A stretch of DNA of 64,000 nt from Streptomyces caeruleatus (GTDB lineage Bacteria > Actinomycetota > Actinomycetes > Streptomycetales > Streptomycetaceae). The translations under genes were made by a program, and so were the position numbers. This document shows positions 42,559 through 50,355 of this stretch, piece by piece. The notes beneath the pieces were generated by a model that ran no database searches, was not told the DNA's origin, and saw only the letters and a program-made list of their open reading frames with translations. Numbering within the stretch: the stretch's first letter is position 1; every line of letters starts with the position of its first letter. The stretch covers positions 62,001 through 126,000 of the forward strand of contig NZ_KQ948943.1 of assembly GCF_001514235.1 (NCBI RefSeq). The letters are read 5' to 3'.

Positions 42559-43218
42559 TTACTTCAGTGTCGCCCGGCGACCGGTCAGTCGCCTGGCGTT
42601 TTCCAGGTGTGCGCTGAGCTGCTTCTGGATGCGCTCGGTCGCCTCGTCCAGCGCCTTGCGCGTACGTCGTCCGCTGCCGTCGCCCGCCTCGAAGGGGTCG
42701 CCGAAGACGACGTCGATACGGCTGCGCAGCGGAGGCAGCCCCTTCATCAACCGTCCCCGCTTCTCGGAACTTCCCAGTACGGCGACCGGGACGATGGGCG
42801 CCCCGCTGCGCACGGCGAAGTAGGCGAGCCCGGCACGCAGGGAGGCGAAGTCGCCCTCGCCCCGGGTGCCCTCCGGGAAGATCCCGAGGACGCCGCCGGC
42901 CGAGAGGACGTCGAGGGCCCGGGTGATCGCCGTACGGTCGGTGGTGTCGCGGTCCACCTTCAGCTGGCCGATCCCGGTCAGGAACGGATCCAGCGGCCCG
43001 ATGAACGCCTCCTTCTTGATCAGGAAGTGCGTCGGCCGGGGCGCCACGCCCATGACCATCGGGCCGTCTATGTTGTGCGAGTGGTTGACGGCGAAGATCA
43101 CCGGACCGCTCGCGGGCACCTTCCAGGCGCCGAGCACGCGCGGCTTCCACAGCCCGTACATCAGGCCGACGCCGATCCGCCGCCCGACCTCGGCGCCCCG
43201 CTCCGAAGCCTGCGTCAC
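42559..43218 (-). CDS. 1-acyl-sn-glycerol-3-phosphate acyltransferase-like protein (PlsC)
   Basis: The 219-aa protein has acyltransferase motifs NHSHNID (H-x4-D, near residue 44), the K/R block GQLKVDRDTTD, and FPEGTRGEGD (near 115) plus PIVPVAVLG. It would add the second acyl chain in phosphatidate synthesis; other lipid acceptors are possible. The GTG start overlaps the cmk stop (GTGA), so translation is coupled. Confidence 0.88.
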   Translation of the reverse strand: MTQASERGAEVGRRIGVGLMYGLWKPRVLGAWKVPASGPVIFAVNHSHNIDGPMVMGVAPRPTHFLIKKEAFIGPLDPFLTGIGQLKVDRDTTDRTAITRALDVLSAGGVLGIFPEGTRGEGDFASLRAGLAYFAVRSGAPIVPVAVLGSSEKRGRLMKGLPPLRSRIDVVFGDPFEAGDGSGRRTRKALDEATERIQKQLSAHLENARRLTGRRATLK

Positions 43219-43901
43219 TTTCCGGCCCGCTTCTCCTCGACGAGCGTGACGACGCACTCGATGACCTGCGACAGGGTGAGCTCGGTGGTGTCCACCTCGA
43301 CCGCGTCGTCGGCCTTGGCGAGCGGCGAGGTCTTGCGGCTGGAGTCGGCCGCGTCGCGCTTGATCAGCGCCTCCCTGGTCGCGTTGACGTCGGCGCCCTT
43401 CAGCTCACCGCTGCGGCGGGCGGCGCGGGCCTCCGGGGAGGCGGTGAGGAAGATCTTCAGGTCGGCGTCGGGCAGCACGGTCGTACCGATGTCACGGCCC
43501 TCGACGACGATGCCGATCTCCGCGGACTTGGCCAGGGAGCGCTGCAGCTCGGTGATCCGGGCCCGCACCTCCGGCACGGCACTGACCGCGCTGACCTTGG
43601 AGGTGACCTCCTGGGTGCGGATCGGCCCGGCCACGTCGGTGCCGTCCACCGTGATCGTCGGGTTGCCCGGCTCGGTGCCGGAGACGATCTCGGGCTTGCC
43701 GGCCACGGCGGCGATGGCGGAGGGGTCCTCGATGTCGATCCCGTTGGTCACCATCCACCAGGTGATCGCCCGGTACTGGGCGCCGGTGTCGAGGTAGCTG
43801 AGCCCGAGCTGCGCGGCAACGGCCTTCGACGTGCTCGACTTGCCCGTGCCGGAGGGGCCGTCGATGGCGACAATCACGGGCTTGGCGGCACCGTTTTCCA
43901 C
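43215..43901 (-). CDS. cmk: Cytidylate kinase
   Basis: The 228-aa enzyme has Walker A GPSGTGKSS near residue 14, YLDTGAQYRAI, the VEGRDIGTTVLPDAD segment and the lid sequence EARAARRSGE. It converts CMP/dCMP to the diphosphates. The GTG at 43901 starts just before the conserved sequence VIVAIDG; upstream residues look non-coding. It heads a cmk-plsC-der string. Confidence 0.93.
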   Translation of the reverse strand: MENGAAKPVIVAIDGPSGTGKSSTSKAVAAQLGLSYLDTGAQYRAITWWMVTNGIDIEDPSAIAAVAGKPEIVSGTEPGNPTITVDGTDVAGPIRTQEVTSKVSAVSAVPEVRARITELQRSLAKSAEIGIVVEGRDIGTTVLPDADLKIFLTASPEARAARRSGELKGADVNATREALIKRDAADSSRKTSPLAKADDAVEVDTTELTLSQVIECVVTLVEEKRAGK

Positions 43902-44004
43902 GGGGGGACACCTTCCAGATGCGGTGTGACGGGAGTGCGGGGACGCGAGGGCGCCCCGCACAAGGTTACTGGGTTCAACTCACTCGTCCGGCCGCACAGG
44001 GTTC

Positions 44005-44184
44005 GCCCCCGCCGCCCCTACCCGTCCCATCCTTCTGGGGCTCCGCCCCAGACCCCGCTCCTCAAACGCCGGAGGGGCTGAATTGATCAGCCCGTCCGGC
44101 GTTTGAGGACGAGGCCCGAAGGGCCGACAGCGGGGGTCTGGGGGCGCAGCCCCCAGGGACGGGACGGGTAGGGGCGGCGGGGGC
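44005..44184. repeat. 180-bp complex inverted repeat (terminator/REP-like)
   Basis: Outer 24-bp arms (44005-44028 and 44161-44184) are exact reverse complements. Inside are two smaller hairpins (CTGGGGCTCCGCCCCAG and CTGGGGGCGCAGCCCCCAG) and a central palindrome around TCAAACGCCGG ... CCGGCGTTTGA. It fills most of the gap between tyrA and cmk. Its core CCGTCCGGCGTTTGAGGACG is widespread in Streptomyces genomes in my recollection. Confidence 0.85.
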
Positions 44185-44193
44185 GAGAATCCG

Positions 44194-45279
44194 CTACTGC
44201 CGGATCGCCCAGCCCCGCTCCCGCAACGACGCCGACAGAACCGGCGCGGCCTTGGGCTCCACCATCAGCTGCACCAGACCGGCCTGCTGCCCCGTCGCGT
44301 GCTCGATCCGCACATCCTCGATGTTGACCCCGGCCCGCCCCGCGTCCGCGAAGATCCGCGCCAACTGCCCCGGCTGGTCGTCGATGAGCACGGCGACCAC
44401 CTCGTAGACCCGCGGAGCGGCCCCGTGCTTGCCGGGCACGCGTACCTGCCCCGCGTTCCCCCGCCGCAGCACGCCCTCGATACCGGCCGTCCCCTTCACC
44501 CGCTTGTCCTCGTCGGAGGACTGCAGGGCCCGCAGCGCCCGCACCGTCTCCTCCAGATCGGCGGCGACGTCCGTGAGCAGATCGGCGACGGGCCCGGGGT
44601 TCGCGGAGAGGATGTCGATCCACATGCCGGGATCGGACGCGGCGATCCGCGTCACATCACGGATGCCCTGACCGCACAGCCGTACGGCCGTCTCCTCGGC
44701 GTTCTCCAGCCGCGCGGCGACCATGCTGGACATCAGATGCGGCATGTGGGACACGAGCGCGACCGCGCGGTCGTGGGCGTCGGCGTCCATCACGACCGGC
44801 ACGGCCCGGCAGTGCGAGACCAGCTCCAGGGCGAGGTTCAGCACCTCGGTGTCGGTGTCCCGGGTCGGCGTCAGCACCCAGGGCCGCCCCTCGAAGAGGT
44901 CGCCGGTCGCGGCCAGCGGCCCGGACTTCTCCCGGCCCGACATGGGATGCGTACCGATGTACGACGACAGGTCGAGCCCGAGCGCGTCCAGCTCACGGCG
45001 CGGCCCGCCCTTGACGCTGGCCACGTCGAGGTAGCCGCGGGCCACACCCCGGCGCATGACGTCGGCGAGGACACCGGCCACGTGCGCGGGCGGGGCGGCG
45101 ACGATCGCGAGGTCCACGGGGCCCTCGGGCGCCTCGTCCGTGCCGGCGCCGAGCGCGGCCGCCGTCCGGGCCTGCTCGGGGTCGTGGTCGGCGAGGTGGA
45201 CGGTGACCCCCCGCCTGGCCAGCGCGAGGGCGGCGGACGTACCGATGAGGCCGGTGCCGATGACGAGTGCGGTTCTCAC
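44194..45279 (-). CDS. tyrA: Prephenate dehydrogenase with C-terminal ACT domain
   Basis: The 361-aa enzyme has a Rossmann motif VIGTGLIGTSAALAL at the N-terminus and the conserved GTHPMSGREKSGP, with SHMPHLMSS and later DPGMWIDI. An ACT domain follows near residue 287 (VYEVVAVLIDDQPGQLARIF), so feedback by an aromatic amino acid is likely. It makes 4-hydroxyphenylpyruvate in tyrosine synthesis. It starts by ATGA overlap with aroH. Confidence 0.93.
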   Translation of the reverse strand: MRTALVIGTGLIGTSAALALARRGVTVHLADHDPEQARTAAALGAGTDEAPEGPVDLAIVAAPPAHVAGVLADVMRRGVARGYLDVASVKGGPRRELDALGLDLSSYIGTHPMSGREKSGPLAATGDLFEGRPWVLTPTRDTDTEVLNLALELVSHCRAVPVVMDADAHDRAVALVSHMPHLMSSMVAARLENAEETAVRLCGQGIRDVTRIAASDPGMWIDILSANPGPVADLLTDVAADLEETVRALRALQSSDEDKRVKGTAGIEGVLRRGNAGQVRVPGKHGAAPRVYEVVAVLIDDQPGQLARIFADAGRAGVNIEDVRIEHATGQQAGLVQLMVEPKAAPVLSASLRERGWAIRQ

Positions 45280-45644
45280 TGGGCGATGTCCTTGCGCAGG
45301 GCGGCCGCGGCGCCGAGGTAGACGTGCGCGATGTCGGCGCGGGGCTTGTCGGACTCGATGTGCGCGAGGACCCGAACGACCCGGGGCATGGCGCCCTCGA
45401 TGTCCAGTTCCTGGGCGCAGATCAACGGGACGTCGGCGAAGCCGCTGCCGAGCTTGCGGGCGGCGGCCGCCGGGAAGTCGCTGTGCAGATCGGGCGTGGC
45501 CGTGAACCAGACGCTGATCAGGTCGTCCGCGGTGAGGTCGTTCCGCTCCAGGATCGCGGTGAGCAGGGCACCGACCTGCTCGTCCATGTGGCCGGCCTCG
45601 TCCCGCTCCAGCTGGACGGCCCCCCGGACCGCTCGTACCGCCAC
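45276..45644 (-). CDS. aroH: Chorismate mutase, AroH class
   Basis: The 122-aa protein begins MAVRAVRGAVQLERDE, with the AroH-type residues Arg near the N-terminus, SVWFTATPDL, and CAQELDIEGAMPRVVRVLAH. Active as a trimer by family knowledge. It feeds prephenate directly to TyrA, to which it is translationally coupled. AAGGAG lies 8 bases before the GTG. Confidence 0.93.
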   Translation of the reverse strand: MAVRAVRGAVQLERDEAGHMDEQVGALLTAILERNDLTADDLISVWFTATPDLHSDFPAAAARKLGSGFADVPLICAQELDIEGAMPRVVRVLAHIESDKPRADIAHVYLGAAAALRKDIAQ

Positions 45645-45894
45645 GGCACTGCTCCTTGCTGACGTACGGATCACTCTTCGGCTGTCCAGCCTAGTCAGCC
45701 CGGGTGCGCCGGACCCATCTCGCCCGCCCCCTGAGACAACCCGACCCGCCTTGACGAATGCACGAAACGCCCGTTCTCCTGCACTATGCCCCAAGTTGTT
45801 TCGCCTTCGGCGCTTTAGGTGCAAAGATGCTGTTGCTCCGCTCGGAGCGACTTCCCGGCGCCCTCTGGTTCTTCCGCACTTTCGGAGTGACGAC

Positions 45895-46347
45895 ATGACC
45901 TACCGTCCGACGCGGCGCACGATCCTCATCGCGACGGGCGCGACAGGCGCGACGGCGCTCGTCGCGGGCTGTGGCGATTCCGACGGCGACGGCGACTCCG
46001 CCTCGACCTCCACCACCTCCCCCGGCCAGGACGACCAGGACGGTCAGACCGGCCAGGAGGGCAAGGAGCTGGCCACCACGTCCGAGATCCCGGTGGGCGG
46101 CGGCAAGATCTTCGCCGACGACAAGGTGGTGGTGACCCAGCCCGAGACCGGCCAGTTCAAGGGCTTCTCCGCCATCTGCACGCATCAGCAGTGCACGGTC
46201 GCGACGGTCGCGGACGGCACGATCAACTGTCCGTGCCACGGCAGCAAGTTCAACATCACGGACGGCTCGGTGGCCCATCCGCCGGCGACGCGGCCGCTGC
46301 CCGAGAAGAAGATCACCGTGGACGGAAATTCGATCCGCCTGGTCTGA
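45895..46347 (+). CDS. Tat-type Rieske [2Fe-2S] lipoprotein
   Basis: The 150-aa precursor has an RRT-containing Tat-like signal with lipobox LVAGC near residue 25, then a Ser/Thr/Asp/Gln-rich spacer and a minimal Rieske domain with CTHQQC (near 94) and CPCHGSKF (near 113) providing the two Cys and two His ligands. No partner oxidoreductase gene is adjacent. GGAGTGAC precedes the ATG. Confidence 0.9.
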   Translation: MTYRPTRRTILIATGATGATALVAGCGDSDGDGDSASTSTTSPGQDDQDGQTGQEGKELATTSEIPVGGGKIFADDKVVVTQPETGQFKGFSAICTHQQCTVATVADGTINCPCHGSKFNITDGSVAHPPATRPLPEKKITVDGNSIRLV

Positions 46348-46368
46348 TCCGCCGCGTACGCTCCGGGC

Positions 46369-47112
46369 ATGCGCCCCGAGACCCTGGTCCGCGACCACAC
46401 GATCTACGCCTGCGTGATGGGCTCGCGCGCCTTCGGTCTGGCGACGGACGGCAGCGACACCGACCGCCGCGGCGTCTTCCTCGCCCCGACGCCGCTCTTC
46501 TGGCGCTTCGACAAGCCGCCGACGCACGTCGACGGCCCGCTGGAGGAACAGTTCAGCTGGGAGCTGGAACGCTTCTGCGAGCTGGCCCTGCGCGCCAACC
46601 CGAACATCCTGGAGTGCCTGCACTCCCCGCTCGTGGAGTACGTCGACGACACGGGCCGCGAGCTGCTCGCCCTGCGCGAGGCGTTCCTGTCCCGGCAGGC
46701 CCTGGAGACGTTCACGCGTTACGCGCTGGGCCAGCGCAAGAAGCTGGAGGCGGACGTCCGCTCCCACGGCGCCCCGCGCTGGAAGCACGCGATGCACCTC
46801 CTGCGCCTCCTGACGAGCGCCCGCGACCTGCTGCGCACCGGCCGCCTCACGATCGACGTCGGCGACCGGCGCGAGGCGCTGCTGGAGGTCAAGCGCGGCG
46901 AGGTCACGTGGCCGGAGGTGGAGTCCCGGATGAACCGCCTGGCGCGGGAGGCGGAGGAGGCCTGCCGTCACAGCCCGCTCCCGGCCGAGCCGGACCGCCG
47001 CCGGGTCGAGGACTTCCTGATCGGCGTCCGCCGCGCGTCAGCTCTCCAGCCGGGTCCGTACGACGAAGGCGTGCAGGGCGTCGTGGACGGCCGGGGCATC
47101 GGGCAGCGCTGA
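46369..47112 (+). CDS. MNT-type nucleotidyltransferase, PF10127 (RlaP-like) family
   Basis: The 247-aa protein has the polymerase-beta-type motif GSRAFGLATDGSDTDRRG near residue 18, ending in D-x-D, then FLAPTPLFW. A helical region with NPNILECLHSP and WKHAMHLLRLL is typical of PF10127, a family linked by others to RNA repair and ligase-associated nucleotidyl transfer. The last 25 residues overlap the convergent paralogue by 75 bp. The nucleotide and acceptor are unknown. Confidence 0.85.
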   Translation: MRPETLVRDHTIYACVMGSRAFGLATDGSDTDRRGVFLAPTPLFWRFDKPPTHVDGPLEEQFSWELERFCELALRANPNILECLHSPLVEYVDDTGRELLALREAFLSRQALETFTRYALGQRKKLEADVRSHGAPRWKHAMHLLRLLTSARDLLRTGRLTIDVGDRREALLEVKRGEVTWPEVESRMNRLAREAEEACRHSPLPAEPDRRRVEDFLIGVRRASALQPGPYDEGVQGVVDGRGIGQR

Positions 47113-47787
47113 GGCGGCCTGCGCCTCGTCCAGCGCACCGTGCAGCCGCTCCACGTCGGCCGCCACGCGCGCGTGGTCGACGTCGGCGGCTCCGTGCTCC
47201 TGCTCGGCCTTGGCGGTGATCAGCTCCGGCAGGTAGCCGGGGGCGTCGACCTCCCCGATCAGCGTCGGCAGATGCGGCTGCACCTCGCCAGTGCGCATCA
47301 GGTGGATGCCGGTGAGCAGCACACGGAAGGTGTAGAGCAGCGGCTTCAGCTCGCCGGTCTTCTCGAACAGCCGCCACTGGGTAGTGGCGAAGCCCCGGTA
47401 GTGATGGGCGTGATGGCTGGTGAGCACGCCCGGCGCCAGCCCGGCCAGCTCCCGGTGGGCGTCCGTGGTGTGCACGACGAGCGGCGAGAGCAGCTGCTCC
47501 AGGACATAGCCGTTGCGGCGCAGCATCAGCCGTACGAACTTGCGCAGGTCGTGTGTGACCAGGTCCATCTCGACGCCGTCCCGCACCCACATCCGCGACC
47601 GCGTCTCGTCCGGCTCCCGCAACCCGACGAGGTCGGCGGTGGGCAGCAGGTGCACGCCCCGCAGGTCGACGTCCGAGTCGCGCGACGGGAAGCCGTACAG
47701 ATGCGCGCCGGAGACCGTCGCGAACAGCACCGGATCGGGCTGCTCGGCGACGACGGGCGCGAGGTCGATGTCCAGGGCGTCGATCAT
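47038..47787 (-). CDS. Second PF10127-type nucleotidyltransferase
   Basis: This 249-aa protein is a paralogue of the convergent gene. It has SGAHLYGFPSRDSDVDLRGVH near residue 26, EMDLVTHDLRKFVRLMLRRN for the third acidic strand, and LKPLLYTFRVLLTGIHLM. Sequence similarity to its neighbour is low outside the motifs, so they are old paralogues rather than a fresh duplication. It begins 3 bp after the ADP-ribosylglycohydrolase stop, which puts it in one operon with ARH and NrtR. Confidence 0.85.
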   Translation of the reverse strand: MIDALDIDLAPVVAEQPDPVLFATVSGAHLYGFPSRDSDVDLRGVHLLPTADLVGLREPDETRSRMWVRDGVEMDLVTHDLRKFVRLMLRRNGYVLEQLLSPLVVHTTDAHRELAGLAPGVLTSHHAHHYRGFATTQWRLFEKTGELKPLLYTFRVLLTGIHLMRTGEVQPHLPTLIGEVDAPGYLPELITAKAEQEHGAADVDHARVAADVERLHGALDEAQAASALPDAPAVHDALHAFVVRTRLES

Positions 47788-47790
47788 CCG

Positions 47791-48813
47791 TCAAGCGTCC
47801 CAGAGCGCTCCGAGGGTCAGCAGGTCGCCCCGGTACTCGATGCGGTCCGCCCACTCCGTCGGCCACGCCTCGGCACCCAGGTGGGCGCCCGCGAACGCGC
47901 CGGCCAGGCACGCGATCGAGTCCGAGTCACCGGATGTGCAGGCGGCCCGCCGCAGGGCCGTCAGCGGCTCGTCGACGAACCACAGGAAGCAGAGCAGCCC
48001 GGTGGCCAGGGCCTCCTCGGCGATCCAGCCCGCACCGGTCGCCAGGCACGGGTCGGTCTCGGGCGAGACGGTGCGCACGGCCTCCTGGAGCCGGTCCAGC
48101 ACGCCCAGGCACTCGTCCCAGCCGCGCGCGATGAAGTGCTCGGGCGTCGGGTCCTGGCCGCGGGTCCACAGGTCGCCGAGCCAGCGCTCGTGGTAGCGGC
48201 CGCGGTTCTCGTAGGCGTACGACCGCAGCAGCCCGACCAGCCCGGTCGGCTCGGCGCCCTGCGCGAGGAGGCGTACGGCGTGCGCGGTGAGGTCGGAGGC
48301 GGCGAGCGCCGTCGGGTGGCCGTGGGTGAGCGCGGACTGCAACTGGGCGGCGCCCGCCCGCTGTTCGTCGCTCAGCCCCGGTATGAGCCCGACCGGAGCC
48401 ACGCGCATGTTGGCACCGCAGCCCTTGGAGCCGATCTGGCTGGCGTCCTGCCAGGGCAGGTCCGTGCGCTCCAGCAGGTCGCAGGCCCTGAGGCAGGTGT
48501 TGCCGGGGGCGCGGTTGTTCTCCGGTGAGCGGTTCCACGCGATGAACTCCGCGCGCACCGGCCCCACCATCGCGTCGGGTCCGAGCACACCCATGTCCGT
48601 CGCCGTCCGCAGCCCCTTCCCCAACGCCAGCGTCATCTGCGTGTCGTCGGTGACGATCGCCGGCGTCGGCAGCTCCATCTCGGCCCATGGCCCGCATTTG
48701 GCGAGGATCGAAGGGACGTCGTTGAACTCGGTCGGAAATCCGAGGGCGTCCCCGAGGGCGAGGCCGAGCAGGGAGCCGGTGGCGGCGCGCTTGCGGACGG
48801 TGGTCGTGGTCAT
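47791..48813 (-). CDS. ADP-ribosylglycohydrolase family protein
   Basis: The 340-aa protein has the DraG/ARH motifs: GLALGDALGFPTEF, VTDDTQMTLAL (near residue 54) and GDSDSIACLAGAFAGA (near 296), which bind the dinuclear Mg site. Members remove ADP-ribose from proteins or other acceptors. It starts by ATGA overlap with the NrtR-like Nudix gene and is followed closely by a nucleotidyltransferase. Confidence 0.9.
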   Translation of the reverse strand: MTTTTVRKRAATGSLLGLALGDALGFPTEFNDVPSILAKCGPWAEMELPTPAIVTDDTQMTLALGKGLRTATDMGVLGPDAMVGPVRAEFIAWNRSPENNRAPGNTCLRACDLLERTDLPWQDASQIGSKGCGANMRVAPVGLIPGLSDEQRAGAAQLQSALTHGHPTALAASDLTAHAVRLLAQGAEPTGLVGLLRSYAYENRGRYHERWLGDLWTRGQDPTPEHFIARGWDECLGVLDRLQEAVRTVSPETDPCLATGAGWIAEEALATGLLCFLWFVDEPLTALRRAACTSGDSDSIACLAGAFAGAHLGAEAWPTEWADRIEYRGDLLTLGALWDA

Positions 48814-49532
48814 GCGGGGCGTCCTTCCGGGGTGGGCCGCAGCAGGGGCGGGTGGAGGGTGGCGGCGGTGCCCGCGCGGTACAGCGCGGCCGGTTTGCCG
48901 CGGCCGCCGGTGAGCCGGGCGGCGCCGGGCACGGCTTCGACGAAGCCCGCAGTGGCGAGGACCTTGCGGCGGAAGTTGGGCCGGTCGAGGGCGGTGCCCC
49001 ACACCGTCTCGTAGACCTGTTGCAGCTCGCCGAGCGTGAACTCGGGCGGGCAGAAGGCCGTGGCGAGGCCGGTGTACTCCAGCTTGGCGCCGACGCGGTC
49101 ATGGGCGTCGGCCAGGATCCGGTCGTGGTCGAAGGCGAGGGGTCCGGCCGTGTCGTACGGCACCCAGCGCGCCTGGGCCGCGTCGCTGCCGCCGTGCGGT
49201 TCGGGAGGATGGGGCAGCAGGGCGGTGAAGGCGACCGTGACGACTCTCATCCGGGGGTCGCGGTCGGGCTCGCTGTAGGTCCGCAACTGCTCCAGGTGCA
49301 GCCCGGAGACGTCCGACAGGCCGGTCTCCTCGGCGAGTTCACGCCGGGCCGCCGTCTCCGCCGACTCGTCGGGCTGCACGAATCCGCCGGGCAGGGCCCA
49401 GTGGCCCTTGTACGGCTCCTGCCCGCGCTCCACGAGCAGGACGTGCAGGGCGCCGTCGCGGAGGGTGAGGACGGCGAGGTCGGCGGTGACGGCGAAGGGT
49501 TCGTGTGCGTACTTGTCGTAGGCCGTGCCCAT
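48810..49532 (-). CDS. NrtR-type Nudix/winged-helix regulator
   Basis: The 240-aa protein has a Nudix domain with GGFVQPDESAETAARRELAE and E-E-T-G (the box G-x5-E-x7-RE-x2-EE-x-G is intact), then a C-terminal winged helix (FTLGELQQVYETVWGTALDR, PNFRRKVLATAGFVEAV). This is the NrtR architecture, an ADP-ribose-sensing repressor of NAD metabolism; the intact box means hydrolase activity may persist. It leads the operon and has a palindrome 30 bp upstream. Confidence 0.85.
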   Translation of the reverse strand: MGTAYDKYAHEPFAVTADLAVLTLRDGALHVLLVERGQEPYKGHWALPGGFVQPDESAETAARRELAEETGLSDVSGLHLEQLRTYSEPDRDPRMRVVTVAFTALLPHPPEPHGGSDAAQARWVPYDTAGPLAFDHDRILADAHDRVGAKLEYTGLATAFCPPEFTLGELQQVYETVWGTALDRPNFRRKVLATAGFVEAVPGAARLTGGRGKPAALYRAGTAATLHPPLLRPTPEGRPA

Positions 49533-49561
49533 GAGAACCACTCACCCCCTCAACAGCTTTA

Positions 49562-49578
49562 ATAGTCAGTACGACTAT
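49562..49578. promoter_or_regulatory. Operator-like palindrome upstream of nrtR-like gene
   Basis: ATAGTC-N5-GACTAT (arms 49562-49567 and 49573-49578) lies in an AT-rich tract 30 bp before the start codon. It is a good candidate for autoregulation by the Nudix-HTH protein. Confidence 0.65.
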
Positions 49579-49610
49579 AAAGAGGCCGAGGGGGTCACCA
49601 CAACCCCCGT

Positions 49611-50157
49611 TCACGCACAGGACTCGCGACGCCCCAGGAAGCCCAGCAGCCGGACGTCGGCACGCGCGCGTGGCCGCACCTCGACCGGCGGCGCGAACCG
49701 CACGCCCCGGTCCTCCTCGGTGACCACGCAGCGGGCGACGTTCAGCAGCTCGGCCGCGAGCGACACCGGGATGGGCCTGGGCCGACCGCAGGCCTGGGCG
49801 ACGTCCCACCCGTGCACGGCGATCTCGACGGCACCGACGGCGCCCATCACCCGTACGTCCAGCGGCCGTTCACCGACCAGCACGCGCTGCCCGGCGGGTC
49901 CGGCCGCCCAGGCACCGAGCACGGCGCACGCGCGCGTACGGAAGCCGCAGGCCCGGTCGGTGCGCGGGAACAGCCCGATCCGCCCGCCCGTCAGCCCTTC
50001 ATAGAGCGCGTCCAGGGAGTCGTCGAGATGCCCGAGCAACTCCCCCAGATCCCACCCGGCGCACGGCGTCCGGCCCCCGAGACTCCCCCGCGTCCACCTC
50101 GGCGACGCTCCCCAGCGCGTAGGCGAGCGAACGCTCCAGCAGCTCCCCGGAGCTCAT
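49611..50157 (-). pseudogene. TIGR03086/maleylpyruvate-isomerase-like gene with a frameshift
   Basis: Reading from ATG 50157 gives SSGELLERSLAYALGSVAEV in one frame; the conserved continuation TPCAGWDLGELLGHLDDSLD and the remaining 125 residues lie in another. Removing one G from the run of five at 50074-50078 joins the two parts into EVDAGESRGRTPCAGWDL. The family has a DinB-like four-helix bundle using mycothiol or metal. Either the gene is inactive, it changes phase in a homopolymer, or the base is a sequencing error. Confidence 0.7.
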
Positions 50158-50308
50158 GACAGGCCCCGCAAGGCCGTCAGCGTGCCTTCAGGCGCCGTCC
50201 GAGGCGCCTCCTGGCCGGTCGTGTTCGTCCCCGCAGTCGTGTCCGCTGTCGAGTTCATCCCCGCTCCCTCCGTCACCGATACAGACCGGCGGAGCGGCGA
50301 AAACGAAT

Positions 50309-50340
50309 CGGCCGGTCCTGGACCACTCCAGAACCGGCCG
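50309..50340 (-). terminator. Hairpin downstream of rluB
   Basis: CGGCCGGTCCTGG and CCAGAACCGGCCG can pair over 13 bp with one wobble, 16 bp beyond the rluB stop on the minus strand. Confidence 0.65.
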
Positions 50341-50355
50341 ACGCTGGGGGGCGAC

